64,000 nt of DNA from Isoetes taiwanensis (lineage: Eukaryota; Streptophyta; Lycopodiopsida; Isoetales; Isoetaceae), in the NCBI GenBank assembly GCA_021234155.1, contig JAJEKV010000011.1:19112677-19176676 (forward strand), given 5' to 3'. The translations under genes were made by a program, and so were the position numbers. The notes below the pieces were generated by a model. That model searched no databases and was not told the origin of the DNA. It worked only from the letters and a program-made list of their open reading frames with translations. Positions 11,263-24,000 of this stretch are shown here, piece by piece; within the stretch, counting starts at the first letter, position 1; the number at the start of each line of letters is the position of its first letter.

Positions 11263-12900
11263 TAAAGAAAACAACATTTACTTCCTATAAAAAAGAAAAC
11301 CCAGCTAACAAAATATAAAATGCGAAATGCTATGAGAACACACGATTGCAACAAATTCCAATTAATTTGACATTTTCTTACTCTAAAAATCAAATTATAG
11401 AAGGAAGAATCTAGATTTGCAAAATCCAGAGACCTCAGATGCATTCAGGACAACGTTTTGACATATTTTGCAAATTAGGATTGAGTTCGTGCATCACCGT
11501 ATGATCTCTTATTACCTTTGAAACCTTTTTAATGATTAAATCCTTGCGTTTTTTAAAAGATTCTACTGAAACTCTCGAATATAGTGGAAACTCCACTAGA
11601 CATCTTGGCATTTCCACTTATTACATCAATTCATCCCCTTACATACAGATGATGGGTCCTAGCAAATGTCTCTATTCAAGCATGGTATGGAGGTGGCATC
11701 TTTTGTCATGGCCTGCTTTTCAAGCAAAATTCATACTCTCACATTAGGAGGTTACTACATAGGAGAAGGTAGCCTGGGGGATGCACTTATACAAATGGGG
11801 GTATGCCTTGTGCATGTAGAGGATGGCCAAAAACACCCCTGTATACAATTTTGTGAAAGGAAAATTCGACCCCTTCCATCAACATTCACCCCAAGTAGTG
11901 GTAATACAAACCCCCCTAACTCCTATGTATACATATGGAAATGGGTAGAAATAAAAATCCCTACAAGTCACTCAGACACATTGTATGGCACCCACAATGA
12001 ATACCCCTTGGAAGGTAGTAGAGAATTTGCATCTCATAATGGAAGTTGGTGTCATGGAAAGGGTGCATGGAGTTGTCACGAGGATATATGTAAAGGCAAG
12101 TACTTTGTCCACTCCATATATCGTCTCTGTTTAACTCCACGTCCTTTCACACTGCTAAATGGATGGCAATTGCAGATTCCAGGACCCATGTGAGCTCATA
12201 CATGGTGTTATGGCTTTGGGATAAATTGCTCTATTCTAAAGTTTTTGTACTTTGGGCAATTTTTACATAGGTGTTTGCCTGTAAATGCCTCACGCCATTG
12301 CTATGATCTTTGAATCTCTATAGCATATTTTTGAAACACTTGAGCACTTTCCCTGGCCCACCTCGCACTGCATATGGGGCCCGCGTTGGAATTAGTGTCA
12401 TTGACACAATGCTTTCCAGCACCAGCAGAAGGGATGGATCCGAGCTCGCACATCGAGATAGACCGATTACCAAATCCATCTATCATCGCCGTAGGGGTCA
12501 AAAGATCCCGCCCTCCAAACTGCTTTTCTTTTTTCTAGGATCTGGTTGGTTATTGTGGTCAATCTGGGAGCATCATAGGCTGCACATTTTCCAAGGCATT
12601 TATTCATCTATTTATAGTGTTATTATTGTAATCTAGACTATTCCTCATTGGACACTTACCAAGCTCCAGCATAATTGGCAGTTACAATTACTCGTTAATA
12701 ATAAAATAGAAAATAACCCACTGATAAATCCGTGCGAAATAGTAATTTATTTTACAGAGACAGAGAAAGCTTAGTTCGAGAAACATCATGAACAATCTGC
12801 GGGTTTATAAAAAGCCTCAAAGGAAACATCTAATAAATATCATGATCAATATGCAAGTTGCTTATCTTCCTATAAAAGTCTCAAAATAAAATATGAAGGC
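11263..12900. other. Non-genic stretch with one unassigned 175-codon frame
   Basis: A plus-strand open frame at 11666-12193 starts with an ATG and has no recognisable domain. It contains several Trp, Cys and Gly-rich patches (NGSWCHGKGAWSCHED). A 108-codon frame at 12310-12636 also lacks recognisable motifs. Composition is not clearly protein-like, so I do not call a gene. Confidence 0.3.
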
Positions 12901-13249
12901 GAGTGGCCTATGAAGTCGAGTGGCCAGCCTTGTGGCGAGGTCGGCTTCAGAAATGGCAATATTTAGAAGATGTGTTTATTTTCTAAGGGACAGGTAGGTC
13001 AATTTTTGAATTAGACATAGAGATGCTAAACTCGGAAGAACAAAGATTTTGAGGTATTAAGAGACGTGTTGCTATCTATCGATGCAGAGGAATCAATGAA
13101 TATTGCTGACTGGCCAGTAAGAATAGGGCTGCAAATCCAGGTATCCATGTAGTTTGCCCTGTTTCATTTAGACCAGTAAACATCTCTATTTTAATTGGTA
13201 TATGAATTTTTCTTAGATGTTAGCTGTGTAAATCGGCAACATTGAAAAT

Positions 13250-14035
13250 TTCTTTTCCCTTGAAAATTGCTAAGGACTCTATTCAATTGCTAAGAAATTT
13301 CTTAGCATGGAACTCTATTCCAATTGCTAAGAACTATCTGCAGGCTCTTGTCCAGGCTCTAGTATTTTCTTCTGCCATCATTCTTCTGCCATAATCACTA
13401 CTCTACTTTTCTTTTCTGTAAAAAGTCAGGGATTTTGTTGCTCCTTCTCAACCTACCGTCTATTTGCCGCTTCTTGCCTAGCTGGTTGTTGCTCTATTTG
13501 ACGTTCTTGCCACATACATACTGGAATTGTTAAACATTAAGAGATGAGACTGGTCTTATTTGAAGTCTTTATTTCGCCCCTGTAGTTTGTAGACATTCCT
13601 CCTTTTTCAACTAGATCCTCGTTAAATGCTAAAACTTCTTGTGATCAGTGCCCCTTCAATTCGGCAGCATGGAAGTCTGAGGCTTTTATATTGGTGATAA
13701 ACTATGTTTTGCCTTGAACTCTATTCTGGCCATGAGCTTGCTTTTTTCGGTCACGAGGATCGCTAAGAACTATATTTCAATGCTTTTGGCTCTAGTACCA
13801 TCTTTCTGCCAGATCACTTCTCTAATTTTTCCACCATCTGCAGGCATTTGGCTTTAGTCTAGTATCATTCTCTTGACAGATCGCTATTTTTCCTTCTGTC
13901 AGAAGTCAAAGAAGTTTTTCTGCCTTTTTTGTTACTCCTTGGTTTGGCCTGGCCACTTCTTTGCCTAATCTACCTCTTCTTTGCCTTATCTGGCCTTGGC
14001 CGCTTCTTGCTTTGCTGGCGCTAGCCTTGCCCCTC
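13250..14035 (+). repeat. Degenerate direct repeats rich in TTCTGCC / TTGCC
   Basis: Segments near 13340-13500 and 13780-14030 share the order GGCTCTAGTA, TTCTGCCA, ATCACT(A/T)CTCTA, TTCTGT(A/C)A, TTGTT(G/A)CTCCTT. Internal repeats of AATTGCTAAGAA occur at 13265-13335. No coding potential is apparent. Confidence 0.45.
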
Positions 14036-14736
14036 CCTTTTTTTTTTTTAAGTGCTAACGGCGAGGCATTTTTTAATATTTGATACAATAGTTGAGAAAT
14101 AACACCATTACGTAATTTTTTGTGATATAGTATTGTGCTTATTATACAATGTTTTGGCTCATTGGCTTCTATGAGCAAGGTTGCTTGAAGTGCCTAGTTT
14201 AAAAGCGCAATGGTTGTTTTCACTTTGACTTAAAGCCTCTCAACCATGACCCTACACTACAACAAACATTTATGCTTTTTCTTTTCCACTTTCTTGCCAT
14301 GCCATAGAATATTGTTTTCTTTCAGATTTTAAACTTGGATAGTGTGTGATCTCCTAGTAAAGTTATTTTATTTCACTCAACTCTTAGACTTTTTCCAGCT
14401 TGTGATTGTTCTTAATCTTGGCCCTTGTTAAGTGGTTTACATTGCTCTTTTCTGCCTCTTTTTCAGCATGATTATCCTTGTCTATCCGTAGTAGTTCTAG
14501 AAATGGTGTTTTCCTTCGTTTCACCGAATAGATGGAAAACAAATTTCTAGAACTACAGAGGTAGTTAATATATAGTTATTTTGTCCTTTTCCCTTCTTGC
14601 TTCCTATTTAAGTTCTTTATCCTCCCTTTTCTTCCTTAACAGCTCTCGTTGCATCTCCCTTTCGTCTTCCTAATGTTGGGCCCCACCTCCCCACCCTTCT
14701 CCCAATTGCGAAACTTATTTGTATAAACTTACATTC

Positions 14737-14915
14737 ATGCCTGGTTGAGACTTTCATGCATGGTTAAGGTCCTCGTGCCTAATTGGAGGCCTTTGTGCCT
14801 GGTTGAGGCCCTCGTGCCTCGTTGGATGCCTTTTGTGCCTAGTTGGAAGCCCTCGTGCCTGGTTGGAGGCCTTCTTGTGCCTGGATGGAGGCCCTCGTGC
14901 CTGGATAGCCCTAGT
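14737..14915 (+). repeat. 20-bp minisatellite
   Basis: About nine or ten units of a sequence close to GTGCCTGGTTGGAGGCCCTC run head to tail, with unit lengths of 18-21 bp. Both strands are open through it, which explains the long repetitive frames there; these are not genes. Confidence 0.85.
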
Positions 14916-14972
14916 GGCCTTTGGTTCATTTTCTTGTGTATACAGGGAAGCAATTGGTCAGCGCAGTTCTTC

Positions 14973-15100
14973 AATATGTAGCATTATAACAGGGGGTTTT
15001 TTTTGTGATTTTATACGCTTTTTGGCATGGTTTTCATATGATTTCATGGGCGTATTCATGTGGACGTACTAAATGGTATTTCTAGAGTGCACCTATTTGT
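14973..15100 (+). repeat. Inverted partner of the repeat at 27110-27215
   Basis: TAGCATTATAACAGGGG, then GTGATTTTATACGCTTTTTG, then ATGATTTCATGGGCGTATTC correspond to the reverse complement of 27110-27215. Both end near a TAGAGTGCACC motif, which suggests a shared element end such as a solo LTR. The boundary is unknown. Confidence 0.5.
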
Positions 15101-16680
15101 TAGCCATTGATTTTAAAGAGAGGGAAAATCGTGTGGTTGTGGGGCTTTTATTGTTTGCATGTTGTTTTAGTTTAGGTTTCAAATATTAGGTTAATATTAG
15201 AAGGAATCGAATCTCTTTGTGATCCTCTGTTTTGCGAATTGAAGTTGATCTGTTTTTTGCATCCGAAGCAGACGCGCAGATTGATCCTTAAGACGGAGTT
15301 GGGTTCTTTGCTTCCCAAGCTTTTCGTCTATACAAGATAGATCTCTACATGCTTATCGGGCTTTTCGGATATGGCGGCGAGCACGGAAATTCCTCAAGTG
15401 TTTTTATAGGAGTTCACAAACCAAAGGTATTTGAATTCGCTATGCCCCGGCATTGTTGTGGTGGGTAACGCTAATATTTGCTCTAAGGAGAGCAAAGGTA
15501 CCCGGTTCAATAATGGACATCCGCGGCATGTCTCGTAATGGGGCTTTTACGCAGAGCCGGTAAGAATTTATTTCGCACTCTTCTACGCTCAAGGACTTGT
15601 TAAATAAACTTGCTCAAGCTTTCTAGGCTAGCGAGTAATGTAATTTAAGAGTGATCAGGAGCCTTAATCTTTTTTTATTTTTTTTTTCCCGCCATATTCT
15701 TTGGCCGTTACCATGTGCGTGGCATAGAACCGATCACAAATAAATCCTTGTCTTTGGGGTATGAATGATGCCCATCGGTGTGATGTTCACGCCAATTATA
15801 CCTTCTCCTCGCTAGCACCGGGAGATAATCATACGCGGCCTTGGTTGTGACCATGAAGCCGTCTGGCTGGGAGAACACCTATGGCGGTGCAACCCCGCCG
15901 GTGGAGTTCCTTTTGCTGGACGATCGCTGCAGTGAGACTCCTACACTTGTGGTGTCGGGAAAGATCAACAAAGTATTCTATCTTTGGGGTAATTATCTTT
16001 GGTGATGCTAACCATTTAGTTTGTAGTGCAGGCATATGTCAAGGATCTTGCAAGCATGATGAATATTACTTAGCAGGTAAGTGCCCTAGAGAAACTGAGA
16101 AAATTTTCTTGGACTGCTCATCCTAGAGAAACTGCTCATCCTAGAGAAACTGAGAAAATTTGCTTGGACTTCTCAGTTGTAATTACCAACAGGGGGATTT
16201 CTCCGTTGCAGAATCGCCGTAACAGAATCGTTGTAAATACCGTCAGTATATGCCCCTGGCTTTGCTTTTCAGTTGAAGCCCTCCAATATGCGGTACATGT
16301 TTGTCTGCTGATCCCCCATTCATTCATTTCTCTCAGATTGATTCATTTGTTCTATAAATGGTAGAAGTTTCTGTGCACAGTAGTTCCTTTTTGTACTTGC
16401 ACGGTGGCATGATTGAGATCAAATCATTCTCATAATAAGAAAAAAAATACAATTTCTCAACTTTTGTATCACAAATTTACTTCTAGCATCCAAATACTAC
16501 TTTTTGATCTTAGATGTGTGCATGTAATTTGTTTGAGTTTCCAGTTCCAGCTTGCTAGCTCTTCTTTGTTTGTTTGTTCTTGCTTGTTTGCTTGCTTGCT
16601 TGCTTGTAGAAAGGTTCTCCCTATGATACAAGCATTATGATACAAGCATCAGATACTAAAGAAGTTACAATCTATTAAAT
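15101..16680. other. Possible decayed gene fragments, unrecognised
   Basis: The region 15360-15590 and 15740-16120 is more GC-rich and codon-like than its surroundings, with short readable stretches on the plus strand (for example GYGGEHGNSSSVFIGVHKPK, in a frame that soon closes). I could not match them to a family. A duplicated CATCCTAGAGAAACTG lies at 16119 and 16137. A GCTT/GTTT microsatellite is at 16567-16608. Confidence 0.3.
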
Positions 16681-16799
16681 GTTGATTGCCTTGCAGGCGA
16701 TGCAAGAAGGCAGGGTCACGCAATCATGAAAATATGCAGAGATTTTGAAAAGTGGGACAGGTCTGGAGGCCCTAGTACTAGCCCACAACATTGCCATGG

Positions 16800-17000
16800 A
16801 GTCCATCTCCACAGGAGATTTTAGGGTTGTACTATACTAAGGCATTTGGTTGGCAAGCTGTAGCATTGTTGTTAAGTGCACAAATAATATGGCAATCTCT
16901 TACGGTGTTAAATGATTATTGGCTGGCTGGTCAGACATCGGAGTTTCATCACAATGTATTCAATCCTCTTCTCTTCAAAGTCTATGCTAGGCTCCTGGAT
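16800..17000 (+). pseudogene. ABC transporter (ABCC/MRP type) fragment
   Basis: The plus-strand frame around 16818-16990 reads YYTKAFGWQAVALLLSAQII, then WQSLTVLNDYWLAGQTSE and FNPLLFKVYA. This resembles the start of the second membrane domain of plant ABCC transporters, where a segment of the type YxTEAxGW...WQ...DYWLAxETS is conserved. ABCC proteins export glutathione and other conjugates. Only one exon-sized piece is present, with no Walker motifs, so it is a fragment. Confidence 0.55.
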
Positions 17001-17164
17001 ATGCATGGTCATACGTGTGGTAGTTACGTGTGGTAGTTATGAACATTACAGGATTGAAGACAACACAAATGTTCTTTGATATGTTGCTGATTTGGCAAAT
17101 TCTAAAATGCTTTTTATAACTTGAGTATGTGGTGTATATGTTGTATGTTTTTTTTCTTTTGTTA

Positions 17165-17515
17165 GGGCCCGAAGGGCCAAAAAATTTTTTAGTATAACTA
17201 CCAACACATAACTACCATTAACATTAATTAAACAAACCATTGCATTTCACACTTAAAAATAAAATTCCCCCTTAAACCCCCTTTGGTTTAGGTGCATATT
17301 CACACGGGGGGTGACTCCGGGCATCGAGAGCTGTTGGATGAGCATATATGCCTTTTATACCTCGATCTGGACCGTACATAGAGATCCTCGTTTGTGGGGT
17401 ATGTCTGTACAAGTTTTAGTATATTGTATAACACAGTTTGCGAAATACTATAAGATTTAAGACAATGTACTATATGGTGTTGATTTTGTACAATACTTTG
17501 GCATTTTGGATGAAG
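17165..17515 (-). mobile_element. Long-TIR MITE, copy B (truncated)
   Basis: One TIR is visible at 17270-17312 (CCCCCTTTGGTTTAGGTGCA then TATTCACACGGGGGG). The interior to about 17515 is the reverse complement of copy A, including GTGGGGTATGT, GTACAAGTTTTAGTATA and AATACTATAAG. The opposite TIR is missing. Confidence 0.6.
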
Positions 17516-17684
17516 GTGTTGGATTCTTGGCACAAGATGAAGTTCAATAGAGAAGGCAACTCGAACATGAGTTTAACTTCAACTTCCTTGTTATAATGTA
17601 TTTTTCACCCAACAAGGCTGGTCAACATGAGGGTATAGATTGTGTTATGATTTATGACCCTAGCATAGATTAGAGATTCCATTA

Positions 17685-17745
17685 TTGTCAGGGTTTTTCC
17701 TCGAAAACCCAAAAGGACGAGATTTTTTAATTCCGGCTATAATGG
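17685..17745 (-). repeat. Family 2 terminus, inverted
   Basis: CAGGGTTTTTCCTCGAAAAC followed by CCAAAAGGACGAGATTTTTT is the reverse complement of the segments at 1620-1672 and 23086-23140. Confidence 0.4.
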
Positions 17746-19214
17746 TTTCACTAATCTGCTATCAATATGTATTGGTTTTGGTAATAAAGAGATGCCGAGA
17801 TAGCATGTCATGCTTGTCCTTGTCTATCCGTAGTAGTTCTAGAACTCGAGAACTCGTGTAGATCCAAAAATACACTAAAAAATTTTTACTTTTCTCGTAT
17901 GTCCTTATTTGCAAAGTTTTGAACAATATTCTAGTTCATCAAAATCCCCCAAAAATGTTCCATCTCCTTTTTCTATTTTTTGATCACAATTACAGAGTTG
18001 TCCGCCCCCCTTTTTTTTTACTGAATTTCATCTTAGTTTTGAACTGCGAAAACTACTGCAAATTGCCTAAAATTATGTGCACTTCTTCTCATCTTTTCTT
18101 TACACATCCAAAAAAGATTTACTAAAAAAATCCATCTCCATCTCCCATTGACCCTGTCTAAGTGCAGTTCTCTCATTTTCCTTAAGGAAAAAGCTATCTC
18201 TCTCACTGTTTCTTACTTGGATTGATCACTCTAAGTGATTTGGAGGACCTAGTCACCTCCATGGTAGGTTCCCTTCATTGAGGTTGATGTGGTAGCCAGG
18301 AATCCAGTATTGCTGCAGGAGATATGCTTCTATGCTTCAGTCTCCACTGGCAAATGCAGTGATGGTGCAACAAGGTTGATCAAAAATTAAGCAATGCTAT
18401 GTTCTTTGAAGCAAAGGAATGTACGTAAATTTATTTCCGGAGTTATTTCTAGTTACTATGCAAGTAATGTTTAGTTTTCCTCATATACAATTATTGCATG
18501 TAAGTTTTTTGCAATTGTTGGCGAGTTTCTTATCATTAATACAACCAAACAGTTCTTCCATAACAAGGTTGCCATTGTTACTTATTAAAAGATTCCAGAA
18601 AGGAAGCAAGAAGAGATGTTAGGGCGCTTCTAGGGCGGCGGTGGCAGCCGCCCAACCTCTGCAACTCCACCTACTTTGAAACGAGGGCGGCTGGAAGAGG
18701 AGCGATCAGTGTTGCTACCCATCTTTCCAAAACTATGGCTTTGTCTTCATTTTCTTTCTAGGCCAGTATGGGTCTGTTGCAATAACTAGTAAGTGTACTG
18801 GGTACAGCCGCTACTTCAGAATTTCTTTCATGCTTTAGAGTTGTGACTAGGTAAGGGGACTTCTGCTCTGGCGTTGGTTTTGTGTTAGATAGACTAGAGC
18901 TGGCAGTTGTCATGAACCTACGCGAGAACAAGGAAAATATGTGGAAAATACGCAAGAAATACGGAAAAAATATGCCAATATATGAACAGGAATCAAGAGT
19001 ATAATGGCCCGAAGGCAAGCAGGAACACGAGACAGATGCTTAGAAGGCTCAAGACTGGCGTTGAACTGGAATAGTTCGACAAGAAGGAGGTGCCTCCTTA
19101 TATATCTAGGCCAACGGTCAGGATTGTGCCACTCCAATGCATGAGATCACGCCAAGTGTCGTGCATGCATGTAGGTTCTAGTCCCGCATATGAGAACGAC
19201 GTGAGGGAAGGTCT
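17746..19214. other. AT-rich intergenic DNA, no gene seen
   Basis: TTGTCTATCCGTAGTAGTTC at 17819 also occurs at 14480, so a dispersed repeat is present. No frame has recognisable protein similarity. Confidence 0.4.
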
Positions 19215-19302
19215 TCAATAAGTATTGGTAGCGCACTTGGCAAAGGTGCTTCCCAACTAGAAGGTTGCGAGTTCAAACCTTGCTCCATGCAACTACTTTT
19301 TT
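19215..19302 (+). repeat. tRNA-derived SINE-like unit
   Basis: TTGGTAGCGCACTTGGC, then TTCCCAAC, then GGTTGCGAGTTCAAACC have the order of a tRNA D-arm (A box), anticodon arm and T-arm (B box, GAGTTCAAACC). A run of six T follows at 19297-19302, which would end RNA polymerase III transcription. The acceptor stem does not close into a proper cloverleaf, so this is more likely a SINE head or tRNA pseudogene than a working tRNA. Confidence 0.5.
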
Positions 19303-19319
19303 GCATTCGTGTGACGTGT

Positions 19320-19373
19320 GACGACCATATACGAGTATAATGCTCGTATGATATGAATACTCGTATGGTCGTC
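19320..19373. repeat. Imperfect hairpin, 17/19-bp arms
   Basis: GACGACCATATACGAGTAT at 19320-19338 pairs with ATACTCGTATGGTCGTC at 19357-19373, apart from one extra TA in the left arm. The loop also contains GCTCGTATG. It follows the SINE-like unit directly. Confidence 0.75.
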
Positions 19374-19699
19374 AAAGCAGTTAACTTATACTTCAAAGAT
19401 CTTGGGCATCAAAGAGCCTCTTTTTTCCAGTACACCAAGGTCTCAGAGCTTATGAACAATATATATAGGCTTGGTTTTTTCAGACATGGGCAGAACTTAT
19501 ATTCTCCTTTAAATGATATGGACTCTTATAAGCTGCACTCGCTTGCAGTAGGACTGCTCTCGTCGTAATGCATATTGCACTTACTTGTAGTAGAGTCTGC
19601 ACTCATTGTAGACTCATTTGGTCATTTCTCATGCCAGTTGAGTATTACGGCACATAACTCCATGTCTTCTGTATTGCTTGCCTTGTATTGTTTGTGAGA

Positions 19700-20665
19700 T
19701 ACAAACACTGAGAGCACTCAGGTTTTGTACATTGTGAATGTGTTTAGAGGGAAGATAATATTACATTTTGACAGGTCCTTAGTGCTTTATGAAGTGGATC
19801 CATCCTTCCTGTCTTGTGACTTGCTGGTCCATGTCCTAAAGAGCTGCAGATCTCATGGGCGTCGGAGAGGCTTTCATGGAGCAAGGATGGTGGCAGTTCA
19901 TGGAATGGGGCTTTCGGATTCATCTTTGGCTAATTCTTGTTTTTTCTTCTACACTTTGCATGTATCTTGGCTGTTGATGCCTCTTATATGATCTATCCTC
20001 TTTCCAAGCAAGGGGTGATTGGAATTTATTGGTGGATTCAGGAACGAATGCTTTGGGCAAGGATTCAGGTCAAATGGAGAGACTTTGGGTGGGAGACTAA
20101 AATTTCTTCATCGTTGCAGATTTGGGAGGCCATGTTTCTAGTGTCCAGGGTGGAGCTTGCTTCATGGTTTTCTAAGAAAGTTGAGCGTATGCAAATAGTG
20201 AAGATGTATATGGGAGTGATTGGACCACCCCTCGGGGAAGGCCTATATGATGTTCTACTTAGTTGGAAGATAGAGGAGAGAATCTCTTAGTACATTATTG
20301 GAATAGAGACCCGACCTCTTTTAGTACTTCTATGCAGGATAATATAGCAGGCCAAGTTAATGCATGGAATGACAGTTGCTCTTGTGAGATCTTCATTAGC
20401 TTGCATTTTTCGGGTGAGGAGCTTCAGATGGTGGCAGCTTTAGGACTTATAGTAATCTTTATCTCTGCTCAAATTAGAAGGATTGAACCTAGTTTTAGAC
20501 CCCGGTCTTGGATTGATAGCTTGAATTCTTCCTATTTGATCCATAAGGGATCCTTTGTGTTTAAATTTTTCCTATCAAGCCTATTGTGGAGCCTCAAATA
20601 AGTGTAATCTGTTCACTATAATAATATAAAAAATCTTACCCTCCAAAAAAAAAAAAAAAAAAAAA
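19700..20665 (+). mobile_element. LINE 3' end with poly-A tail
   Basis: An A run at 20645-20665 is preceded by TCTTACCCTCC. The same 3' signature (TTACCCTC or TTACTCTC before the A run) ends the LINE at 63379 and the truncated LINE at 3386, which suggests one LINE family. The sequence upstream is partly open on the plus strand but shows no RT motif. The 5' limit is uncertain. Confidence 0.5.
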
Positions 20666-21093
20666 GATCCCAAACAACACATGAGTAGATAAGCCGCTGC
20701 ATTAAACTTCCTGTATATATAATGATATAATATTATATACTACTAGTTTGATGTTAGTTCAACTCAGTTGACCTCAATTCTTGTGTCAATATTAAGACAT
20801 GCAAGACTAACTTGAACTAAGGTAAATGGACATGATATTGAAATGCAAGACCTCTAAAAGGTTGTGCCTCAACTACATAACCTTCAAACAAGATTTTCAA
20901 ATATATATAGACTAAATTAATTTGAAAATGCGAATCATCCAATCCATTAAAAAATATAAGAAGATTGTTATGAATTAAAAGATGTAGTAATACAAAAGAA
21001 TGATTTAACAATAAGATTGTAGTTCTCAAATGTTTCTGCTTTTCATAAAACTTTTCCTTCTCTTTTTACTTTGTTAAGGGCAAATGTGCCAAT
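20666..21093. other. AT-rich stretch downstream of the five-pass gene
   Basis: No gene is seen. It should include the 3' untranslated region of the minus-strand gene that ends at 21094. I did not identify a certain polyadenylation signal. Confidence 0.4.
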
Positions 21094-24000
21094 TCATATC
21101 CTTCCTCTATTATAAACAATAAGCCAAAATAATTGTAGAGGCATCAAGATAGTGGCTGTTGCAGCATATGTTGCCCACACTATATTCAGTCCATCAATTA
21201 ATGGAATGCATTGTTGGTCAGTCAATCTATTAAACATTGTATCGATAAAACCACATGTCATAATATCTGTAATAATTGGAAATTTTGAAACGAGTTGTGT
21301 GCTCATACTCATAGCTTGGGACATATTTGCATATACAGATAATAAGAGAGGAGTGGCAGCGGCATCACAAAATGATTTAGTATCGTTTACGCATCTGTAA
21401 GATAAATAGTCCTGTAATGTAAAGTAGTTCCAAGTTATTCAGATGTTATAATCACTATTAATCACATTTTAGCATTCGGTATCAATGTATATGGGTACTT
21501 ATGGTTACAAAAGGTCAAAACGAGACGAAATTCCATGATTTTGTGTGTTTTACATGTTTTTGTTTAAAATTCAATTCAAACATTATCCTAAAGATGAGCC
21601 TCCTTAGGATAAGATAATGATTAAAAAAAAAATGAATGAATGAAGCAATGTTAGTGTCGTGTGTGCATCATATGTCAAATGGAATGCTCTTAACGTGGCA
21701 TTTTCATTTGGGAATGTAATGTGTTGGGAGATTGTTAGAGGTGTTCTCAAGGGCATGGCCGGAATTGAGTCATTGCAAATGTTCATAGTAAGGGAGTAGC
21801 GTCAGTAGGTTTGACAATAACTGGCAGATCATGCGTCAGTAACATGTGTATGGGAGTAATAGCTTGGGAAGTTATAAGTTGCACCCAGGGACCAACTTGT
21901 GACATTTGATGTTAATGTTATAACAATAAAAGAAAGAGCGCAATAAATTGGTTGCTTAAAATATAAATTGATTGTTGTGCATAAAACAACATGCAAAGGG
22001 GGTGATTTCTGGTTGTTTGTTGCGGATTTGCGTGCTAGATGTTTAGAATATGGATTAAGCCGAATTAGGAAAAAAAAAATCTTATAAAATAAAACAGACG
22101 TTGAAAAGTGTTTGTTACAACATTAATGGCTCAGTTGGAACAATAGATATATATATGGAAAGATGTCTATGGTATTCATCCACCTGATTCTTGCTTATTG
22201 TTGTATGTCCTTGGAGCTCTGATTTATTGTATCAAAGTCATAAGGTAGAAGGATCAAGAGAAAGAAGAGTATTTGACTAGGGTTTTCTTAAGGTTTTACA
22301 TTTTAAGATACGAAGACTCGAACCTCTACCAAAATAATTCAATATCTTATTAAGAATGCTTTAACTAATGCAATCAACAAACTAATGTGCTTATTTTTTC
22401 TATTGAATCTATGTTTTTTTTTTAATTTATTTAATAATAATCTATTCAATTGTTTTAGGGGTATGGTCTATGGTTTCAAGGATAATGATTTAAATCCCCC
22501 TGGAAACCTCCTATTATTGTGTTACATATTAAATTCCACTTAAAATTGTGACTATAAGTCAAAGCTCAAACTTCAAATTACAGGCCAATATTTTTCATTC
22601 ATGAAGCGATTAGTCAAATATCTATATAACAAATTTGAAATAAAAAATCATTTCTATGCGAAAGTTGTAGAATTCTAATTGAAAAAATCTTCTAGAAATC
22701 ATTATTGATCCACAGAAGACAGAAAATAATTTTGACATTGTCATATTTGACTGACCATATCTTCTTATTCTATTCTACCTAGAACTCGGATTGGAACAAG
22801 GTTTTCTATGTGTTCATCCTTACCTCGTACAAAACAATACCATTATACTGAGAAAATATCAAAAAATTCGGTTTGTTGAGGTAAATATGAAGCAAATTAG
22901 ACTTGATCCCTCTTGATTCACCTAAGCATAACTTCCAATTTTGGAGGTATAAACATTTTTAACTATTTTTCCTGTGCAGCATGACTGCCATACATTAACA
23001 TGTAGAATACGCCATTGATTTTATATGAATTTTAAAGTAAACCATATATATGAACCATTTATGGTCCATCAAGGAACAACTCTAGTGTTAAAAAACCTCA
23101 TCCTTTTGGGTTTTTGAAGAAAAACCCTACGATAGGCCTTCTGCACAGGGCTTGAACAAAATGCAAGGCTGGATAAAATTGCTTCTATGAACAATATTCC
23201 ATGAGACAAGGAGAAGCCGAAGTGGCACATCGCCACTATACTCTAAAAGAAAATGGTTAAAAATTAACACATCCAAAACAAAGTGAGGGGGTTGTTCAGA
23301 CATACCGATGCCACAAAATCTCTTCAAATAGAGGGGTTGGGTGCCATACAGCAATTAAAAATAACATATACATAAACATAGAAAAGTTAAAGGAGGGAGA
23401 TTGGGAATCAAGGGTACTGCTGATAAATGAATAGAATATATTTTAACGTCCATGGAGACCAAATAGGCCATGGAACCTATGCATGGGCTAGTACAAATCA
23501 AACATAATGAAAATGATACAAATCATAGGCAAAGCCCAGATGAAACTAGAACCTAGCCCAAAGGCTAAACAATTAGATCACTTCAAATTATATGTAATAC
23601 TACAAGGTTCATGGTATGTAAACATAACTAAACTAATGGTTGGATGGCCAGTGGTCTAGAATAATTATTATACCCCCTACAATAAACTGCCCACCTTTTC
23701 TGGAGCCACATTTCTCTCATTCTACATAACTCCTCTCTATGCTTGTAAAACTGGGGGGAGAGGTCTTTCTGTACCGAGAAACCCTTAAGAGACCATGCTT
23801 AAGAAAATAAGTTGACTAACGCATTCTAGAATCATATCAAAAGATGATTGAGGGCCATCAAATCTTATAGCTTCTATATGACAAGAAGAGACAAGTCCGT
23901 CAATATTATTCAAAAAATGCATAGCCTCATTCGGATCTGAGTGAGTGTCAGTCTTCGTCTCTGCAATCCCTATGATATGTAAATTTAGGGCTCTAGTAGT

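Noticed and set aside
11666-12193. A 175-codon plus-strand frame as a gene
   Set aside because: No domain, no splice partners, and surrounding DNA is non-coding; length alone is weak evidence in a 64-kb window.
14735-15072. Overlapping frames at the 20-bp minisatellite
   Set aside because: Open only because the repeat unit lacks stops.
19215-19302. Functional tRNA gene
   Set aside because: D- and T-arm-like boxes exist, but the acceptor stem does not pair, so only a SINE-like repeat is called.
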